Positions 57,534-64,000 of a DNA stretch of 64,000 bases are shown one piece after another. Below the pieces are notes generated by a model. The model saw only the letters and a list, made by a program, of their open reading frames with translations, searched no databases and was not told where the DNA came from. The translations under genes and the position numbers were made by a program. How positions within the stretch are numbered: the stretch's first letter is position 1; every line of letters starts with the position of its first letter. Origin of the DNA: CAXBBB01 sp963793245 (GTDB lineage Bacteria > Bacteroidota > Rhodothermia > Rhodothermales > BA12); the NCBI GenBank assembly GCA_963793245.1, contig CAWBZG010000002.1:1240001-1304000 (forward strand). The letters run 5' to 3'.

Positions 57534-57562
57534 AATATAGGAAACCGCCGCACGTGCGTCAA
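57534..57562 (-). promoter_or_regulatory. promoter of the rimP-nusA-infB operon
   Basis: Minus-strand TTGACG (57562-57557), a 17-nt spacer and TATATT (57539-57534). Both boxes and spacing fit a housekeeping promoter. The start would be near 57527, giving a leader of about 105 nt with both hairpins. Confidence 0.6.
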
Positions 57563-57597
57563 TGGGCGGGCGCGGCAGACTTCGACTCGAGAGATAG

Positions 57598-59188
57598 CTA
57601 CCGCAGCACGACCGAGTCTACGCGGCGGAAAGCGGAGCCGTCGTCTTTGCGCGTCGTCAACGTTCCATTCGCACTCTTGCCCAGAGTGGTCAATACACTG
57701 GCGGGCAGTCCAACTTCCAAATAGAACGCGCGGACGGCTTCGGCCCTGGCAAGCGAAAGGGATTCGGCGTCGCGTTCGCGGGGCGATGTCAAGCCCTCGA
57801 CGCGAACCGACAACGCAGGACAGTTCCGCAGCACATCGGCGTTGTCGGCGAGAGCACGCCGAGCGTCGTCGGTGAGGACGGATGAGTTGGGAGCGAAGAA
57901 AACGGAGGCCAACTCGACGACATCAGCGCAGAGATCGGTTGGCCTGACTACGATGTGCGTGAGCGTCCGGCTCGTCTCGCCTGCTGCGTTGGTGACGGTG
58001 ACGGTTGCGGAATAGGTACCCTCCTGCTCGTACTGATGGATGACGTTGGATGTAGTGGCAATCCGCCCATCTCCCATCGTCCAGCGATAGCTCAACGGTT
58101 CGGAGCCGAAAGCTGACACTGCGAAACGGATCAACTGGTTGGTCTCAGAACGGTCACGGGATGCCGTCAGGGTCTGAATCGCAGGCGCGATGAGGGCGGC
58201 TTCGACCCTGGTCACGACCGAATCGGTCGCCGTTTCACTCGTTCCCGTCGCCGAGAACCGCACGACGTAGCTGCCAGGTCTATCGAACGCGTGACTGGTT
58301 TCCAAGCCCGTTGCTACGTTCCCGTCGCCGAAGTCCCAGCGGTACTCGACGGGTTGGGTTGCTCTCTCCAAGACCGTAGCGCGGTAGACGCCCTGCTCGC
58401 CAGCTTCGAGGCGCGTGGGACCGCTAACGGCCAGTATGTGGGGCGCGACATAGGCGGACCGAGCGTACACTTTAACGCCAAGCGACAGGTGACTGATGGC
58501 GTCAAATCCGAACACGTCTTCGATCAAGCCTCCCTCTCCTGCCGTTCCGAACTGAGTCCGGCGAAAGGCGTCACTGTCGACCTGCTCATCGGGAAAGGCC
58601 AAAAGCGTCTGCAGACCCACCGTCAGCGCGATGCGCGGCGCCACGAGCAAATCGAAGCCCAAGCCCACCTGCGGCCCGCCCACTACACCAGACTGCTCAG
58701 CACCTGCCGCGTCGCGGTACGTGGTCGCTGCGCCACCGATTCCTATCTCGGCGTACGGAGCAAAACGCCCTCCGGCCTGGACACGCCCCACGAAGTAGAA
58801 CGGGTAAGCCACAGTCGTTTCGGTCTCAAAATCGACGCGTCCGGCTGAGAATCCGGGCGTGCCAGGCGGTAGATCCGGCCCGGACGTCGTCGGCAAGGTC
58901 CAGCGCTCCCAGTCCAACCGCGAGGGCGTATCGGGGGCTGAGTTGGAGGCCTACTTCCAAGCCGCCGTACAGGGGCAGTTTGCCACCGACGTCCCACTCG
59001 TCCAGGTCGAAATCTGAGTCGACATCGCCGATGTAATTCGACAGGCCGATGCGTGGAAGCACATACAGCGAGCGATCCGGGCGTTGGGTTTGACTCAGTA
59101 TGGGAGCAGCACTCAACAAGGCCAGGACGAGAAACGTCAGTAGACGAGACACAGAGCAGAGACGATCAGGATGGAAGAGAGCGATCAT
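57598..59188 (-). pseudogene. outer-membrane protein with PKD and OmpA-like domains, one-base frameshift
   Basis: A signal peptide (RLLTFLVLALLSAAPILSQ) is followed by an outer-membrane beta-barrel-like N-terminal part (YVLPRIGLSNYIGDVDSDFDL), two PKD domains (EYRWDFGDGNVATG and SYRWTMGDGRIATT), and an OmpA-like peptidoglycan-binding domain (VFFAPNSSVLTDDARRALADN, LSLARAEAVRAFYLEVGLP). The frame breaks at about 58915: GCG GTT G GAC TGG, one extra base after LAV. Without it the protein would be about 529 residues. The start overlaps the Calx-beta gene stop by 4 nt. Confidence 0.8.
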
Positions 59189-62100
59189 TGCGTCTTGGTG
59201 AGCGTGCGGACGGTCGAGCCGTTTGGTGTCAGGATACGTGCGACAAACGTGCCCGACGCCAACCTCTCGCCGACCGGAATGCAGTGACGGCCTGCAGGCA
59301 ACGTGCCCGCGTCGGCGCGCTCGACGATACGTCCCATCATATCGACCACGTCGACTCGGACAGGCGTGGCTTCGGACAGCTCGACGTTAATGCACGTGCC
59401 CGAGCGGAACGGCGACGGATAGATGCGCGCGTTGAACTCGGTCGGCAGCGGCAGGTCGTTGTCGGTAAGCGTGGCAGATCCCACGTCGCCGATCGAGCCG
59501 AACAGAGGCGTTTCGAGCGACAGAGAGAAGGTCTCGTCAGGCTCGTCCACGATGTCGCCGAGCAGGTCGACAGTGACCAAGCGCAGCGTATCGCCGACGC
59601 CGAATGTCAGCGTGCCGGATGTGGACCGGTAGTCCTCTCCTGCTCTCGCCGTGCCGTCCTGGGTGCTGTACGCGACGTTGACAGGCACACCAGCAGGGCC
59701 GTTGAAGCGCACGGCGAACGAAACCGACGAAGAGTCTTCGTCGACGGTGACGGCATCGACCGTTACTACCAGCGGACCATCGTCGTCTTCGAGCGAGAGG
59801 ACGACGCTTCCTGGAGCGAGCGTGGCACCGACCGGGTTCGAGAAAAGGACCTCTACGGTTTCGGTCGGCTCTTTCAGTCGGTCCTCTATCGTCTGCAACT
59901 CGAACGTAGCCAGCGTATCGCCCGGAGCGAATGTGAGCGTTCCGGTTTGAGCGACGTAGTCCAGTCCAGCCGTCGCCGTTCCGTCTTGCGTCGCGAAGTC
60001 AACGGTGACTGTCGAACTGCTCGGAGCATCGAGCCGGACGGTTGCCGACAGAGCCGACGCTTCCGACGCGACGCGCGCGATTAGGGTGACAACGGGAGGT
60101 GCATCATCGTCTCGGATGGTGCCGATGGCAGGATCTCCGCCGACGCTGCCCCGGCTCGCGTTGGAGAGCGTTAGCGTCAGCGTTTCGTCGGCTTCATCGG
60201 TGTTGTCGTCGAGCAGGGCGATTGAAATGGTGCCCTGCGTTTGTCCGGGCGCAAACGTGAGCGTGCCGGTTTGGGCGATGTAGTCCTGCGCTGCCGTCGC
60301 AGATGCGTCGGACGTGGCGAAATCGACGGTGACGGGCTGCGCGGCGGCTCCACTGAGATCGACGGTAAACGTGAGCGTGGCGGATGATTCGTCGGCGGCA
60401 GCGGGCTGAGCCGAGATCGTGAGCGGCGCCTCATCGTCCGTCACCGTAACCGTCGCCGTAGTGTTATCGGATAGCGTGGCGCGGGTTGGGCTGGAGAGCG
60501 TGAAGGTGAAGGTCTCCACGTCCTCGCTGATTGCATCGTCGAGTAGTGCCACCTCGACCGTCTGCTGCATCGTTCCAGGTGCGAACATGAGCGTACCAGA
60601 CTGCGCTGTGTAATCGCTCTCGTCGGCTGCCGATCCGTCCTGGGTCGCGAAGGCGACCGTCACCGTTTTCCCGGATGCTGCGTCGAGCGAGACCGTGATC
60701 GTCACCGACCCATCGGATTCACTCGATGAGGCGTCCGCTACCGAAAGGGTCGGCGCTTCGTCGTCGTCGACAATCGTTACGGCAGCCTCTGCATCGGTGA
60801 TCGTTCCGGTCGATGCATTGGAGAGCGTCACGACAAACGATTCTTGGTCCTCGTCGAGCATATCGTCCGTTAGGGCAACGGAAACCGTCGTGCTCGTCTG
60901 GCCTGATGCAAACGTCGCCGTGCCGCTGGTGGCAGCAAAGTCTTCTGCTGTCGCCGTCCCGAATGTCGTAGCAAAGTCGACGGTGACGGGCGAAGCGGTG
61001 GGCGCATTGAGCCGGAGCGTAACGTCGACCTCGCCGTCGCCTTCCGTCGCCGTCGCATCATCGACAGACAGTTCGACGCTTCCATCGTCGTCGATGAGCG
61101 TGACGGTGGCCTGCGCATCGGCGAGCGTGGCGTTCGTTGGGTTGCTTAGATCGACCGCAAATGCTTCGTCGCCTTCGATCACCTGATCCGGCGTCAGAGC
61201 GACGCGGATAGACTGCGCGCGCTCACCGGGTGCAAACGTGAGCGTGCCGGTCTGCGCGGCATAGTCGGCTCCCGCCGTTGCCGATCCATCGGAAGTGGCA
61301 AAGTCGACGGTGATGGGTTTTGCGCTGGCTGCGTCGAGACGGACGATCAGCGTCACGGAGATACTGTCCTCTGTAACGGCAGCGTCGACTATCGACAAGG
61401 CGGGCGCCTCGTCGTCATCTTGGATCGTGATCGTCGCTGTAGCTTCGGAAATTGTGCCTGCGGATGGGTTGCTGAGTACGAAGGAGAACGTCTCGTCGTC
61501 CTCGTCGAGCGCGTCGTTGGTGAGCGCGACTGCGACCGTCGTGCTGGTCTGCCCCGCTGCAATGGTTGCCGTTCCGCTCGTTGGCGCATAGTCGGCGGCG
61601 GCTCGCTGTGCTGTTGCGGGTGGCATAGGCGACGGTGACGTCTGACGTGGTGGCGGCTTCCATGCGAATCGTGACGACGGCGCTCCCTGCTGATTCAGCG
61701 GCTGACACGTCGGCGACGGAGAGCAGCACCTCGCCGTCGTCGTCGTCGACCGTGACGGTCGCGCTGGCCGTCTGAATGGCCGCGTTGGTGGCACTCGAAA
61801 GCACGACCGTGAACGCCTCGGTGCCTTCGATCAGTTGGTCGCCAGTGAGGGTGACCGGAATGGACTGCGTGGTCGTGCCGGGCGCGAACGTGAGCGTGCC
61901 GGACGCCGCGGCATAGTCCTGCCCCGCCGTCGCCGATCCATCCGCCGTCGCAAAATCGACGGTGACTGTTTTGGCCGATACCGCGTCGAGCGTAGCCGTC
62001 AGGTTCGCCGTCGCGTCCGATTCACTCACCGTCACGTTAGCGATAGACAATGCAGGCGCGTCGTCGTCATCGGTGATCGTCACGGTGGCGATCGATTGGG

Positions 62101-64000
62101 CGAGTGTACCCGACGACGGATTGCTCAGCGTGACGGCAAACGTCTCGTCCTCTTCGTCGAGCGCATCTCCGATCAAGGCAACGGAGATCGTAGCCGACGT
62201 CTGGCCTGAAGGGATCGTTGCCGTTCCTGACCTGCCGGAGAAGTCGGCTCCGTCGGTTGCGGTGCCTGCGGTCGTGGCAAAGTCGACCGAGACGTCGGAT
62301 GTCGTGGCGTTGCTCAGGCGAATGACGACGTCGACGCTAGCGGCAGATTCAGCAATGGACGACCGATTCGGTAGAGATCGCCAACGCGCCTTCGTTGTCC
62401 GTCACCGATACCGTGGCGTCGGCATCTGTCAGATCGGCGCCGACGGCATTCGAGAGCAGGACACCAAACGTTTCGTCGCCCTCAATGACGGCATCGTCGA
62501 TCAGCGCGACAGTGATCTGCTTGGAGACTTCGCCAGGTGCAAACGTGAGCGATCCGCTGGTCAAGGTGTAGTCCATTCCTGCCGTCGCCGATCCGTTCTG
62601 CGTGGCGTAGTCGACCGTGACCGTTTTGCCCGACGCAGCGCCGAGCGTGACGACGACCGTAGCGTCAGCGTCCGACTCGTTGGCTGTCGCGTCGGCGATC
62701 TGTAGCGCAGGCTGCGGGTCGTTGTCGGTGATCGTGACGGTGGCCGACGCCGTTCCGACGGCTCCGATCGACGGATTGGTTATCGCGAACGCAAACGTCT
62801 CGGCATCCTCGTTGAGAGCGTCGTCGATGAGCGGTACCGCGATGACGGTGGACGTTTGACCGGCTGCGATGACCGCCGTCCCACTCGTGGAGGAGAAGTC
62901 GGCGGCGGTTGCCGTTCCGGGCGAGGTCGCGTAGGGAACGCTCACGTCGCTTGACGCAGCAGCGTTCAGGCGGATGGTGACATTGGCTGCACCGTCGCCC
63001 TCTCCCACCGACACGTCGCTCGACCGAAACGGTGAGCGCGCCGTCGTCGTCGACCAGAGCGCCCGTCGCCATGCCGGTCGTGATAGCGGCGTTGACTGCG
63101 TTCGACAGCGTCGCCTCGAACGATTCGCCGCCTTCGATAATCGCGTCATCGATCAAGGCCACGGCGAACGTTTGCGTCGTGATGCCGGGCGCAAACGTGA
63201 GCGATCCGCTGGTCGAGGTGTAGTCCATCCCTGCTGTCGCCGATCCGTTCTGCGTGGCGTAGTCAACCGTGACCGTTTTGCCCGACGCGGCGCCGAGCGT
63301 AACCGTAAATCCTAGCGTCGCATCGGATTCGCTCGCCTGACCGCCCGCAATGACGAGTCCGGGAGCGTCGTCGTCGTCGAGGATCGTGACGGTCGATGCG
63401 CTCTGGCCGAGCGTTCCGAGGGACGGGTTGCTGAGCGTGAGCGTAAACACCTCGTCGACTTCGTCGAGTGCGTCATTGGTCAGCAAAACGGGAACCGTTG
63501 TGCTCGTCTGCCCCGCTGCAATCGTGGCGACTCCGCTCGTCGCCGTGAAGTCGGCGGCGGTAGCTGTTCCGATTTGGGTGCCGTAGGAAACGGTCACGTC
63601 GCTCGCCGCAGCGCTATTGAGGCTGATCGTGACACTCGCTGAGCCTGCCGACTCGCTGGCCGACACGTCGGCGGTCGAAATCGACAGCGCGCCGTTCGAG
63701 TCCAGAATCGTGACGCGGCCCGAGACGACCGCTCCTACGGTTGCGTTGGTTGGAGCGCTGATCGCCACGTCGAAGGTTTCATCGCCTTCGATGACTGCGT
63801 CAGTGAGCAAGGCTATGGAAACGGTCTGCGTCGTCTGCCCGGGAGAGAACGTGAGCGTGCCGCTGGCCGCCGTGTAGTCAGCGCCACTCGTTGCGGTGCC
63901 GTCATCTGTGGCAAAGTCGACTGTGACGGTCTTGCCGGAAGCCGCTGCCAACGTGACGGCGAGTGAGGCAGTCGTGCCCTCTGCTGCGGACGTGCTAGCG
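59185..64000 (-). pseudogene. giant Calx-beta repeat protein with T9SS sorting domain (N-terminus outside window; three frameshifts)
   Basis: About 1600 residues, the C-terminal part of a larger cell-surface protein. It consists of 14 Calx-beta-like domains of about 108 residues, each with TVTVDFAT...GTLTFAPG...EGDETF...VTIxDDD acidic calcium-site signatures. The last 85 residues (PTEFNARIYPSPFRSG ... SGTFVARIL ... TLTKTQ) form a type IX sorting domain. One extra base interrupts the frame at about 63018, 62360 and 61618-61620; skipping it each time restores the domain pattern. The domains alternate between two types as dimers. Likely adhesion or matrix role. The upstream end runs off the window, open to 64000. 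Confidence 0.8.

Noticed and set aside
59185..64000. Regular repeats as a CRISPR or satellite array
   Set aside because: The period (about 325 or 651 bp) is a multiple of three and the units encode Calx-beta domains; there are no short repeats with unique spacers.

Overview
The window reads as a GC-rich chromosome segment from a member of the Bacteroidota/Rhodothermota (a Rhodothermia-like organism is my best guess). The reasons are two secreted proteins ending in type-IX-secretion-style C-terminal sorting domains, a DUF4837 lipoprotein, a YtxJ-type bacilliredoxin, a CrtO-type ketolase, TAnnTT-type promoter -10 regions and few visible Shine-Dalgarno sequences. It is almost fully coding. I saw no rRNA, tRNA or CRISPR array, and no gene-free stretch over 300 bases.

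Region by region. (1) 1-9.3 kb, minus strand: a complete tryptophan operon in the order trpL-trpE-trpS-trpG-trpD-trpC-trpF-trpB-trpA, followed by a DUF4837 lipoprotein. It is headed by a leader peptide with tandem Trp codons and a terminator hairpin, the layout of ribosome-mediated attenuation. TrpE carries an extra 160-residue C-terminal domain. (2) 9.3-24.9 kb, mixed strands: MscS channel, methyltransferase, a VKOR/DsbA disulfide cluster, transketolase (frameshifted), TlpA and YtxJ redox proteins, oligoendopeptidase F, DUF819 membrane protein, a peptidase-like lipoprotein, an M24 peptidase, a LolC/E permease, peroxiredoxin and purC. (3) 24.9-28 kb: a LacI regulator, a ThiD-like kinase and a MalK/UgpC ATPase. 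(4) 28-33.6 kb: DUF4956 protein, a perfect 15-bp inverted repeat next to a tyrosine recombinase, a Xre/RES toxin-antitoxin pair, CrtO and a Na/Pi transporter. (5) 33.7-47.7 kb: miaA, then a dense minus-strand run of M16 peptidase, scpA, scpB, rluB, guaB, M24 peptidase, glycosyltransferase, a 1391-residue subtilase, an anti-sigma ATPase and a membrane mannosyltransferase. (6) 47.7-57.6 kb, minus strand: rimP-nusA-infB-rbfA-truB-ribF-rpsO-pnp. The promoter precedes two terminator-like hairpins, the second ending 7 nt before the rimP start. (7) 57.6-64 kb: an OmpA/PKD outer-membrane protein and the C-terminal part of a giant Calx-beta repeat protein.

The most unusual signal is an 11-mer, CCGTTATTGCA, found seven times. 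It sits in coding sequence in four different reading alignments, on stop codons and upstream of a gene, so it is a DNA-level signal. All seven copies point toward the inverted repeat and recombinase at about 28.85 kb. That would fit a polar chromosome-organising motif around a recombination site, but this is a hypothesis. Six single-base frameshifts (tkt, nusA, the OmpA protein, and three in the Calx-beta gene) interrupt otherwise intact genes. Sequence error is the simplest explanation.
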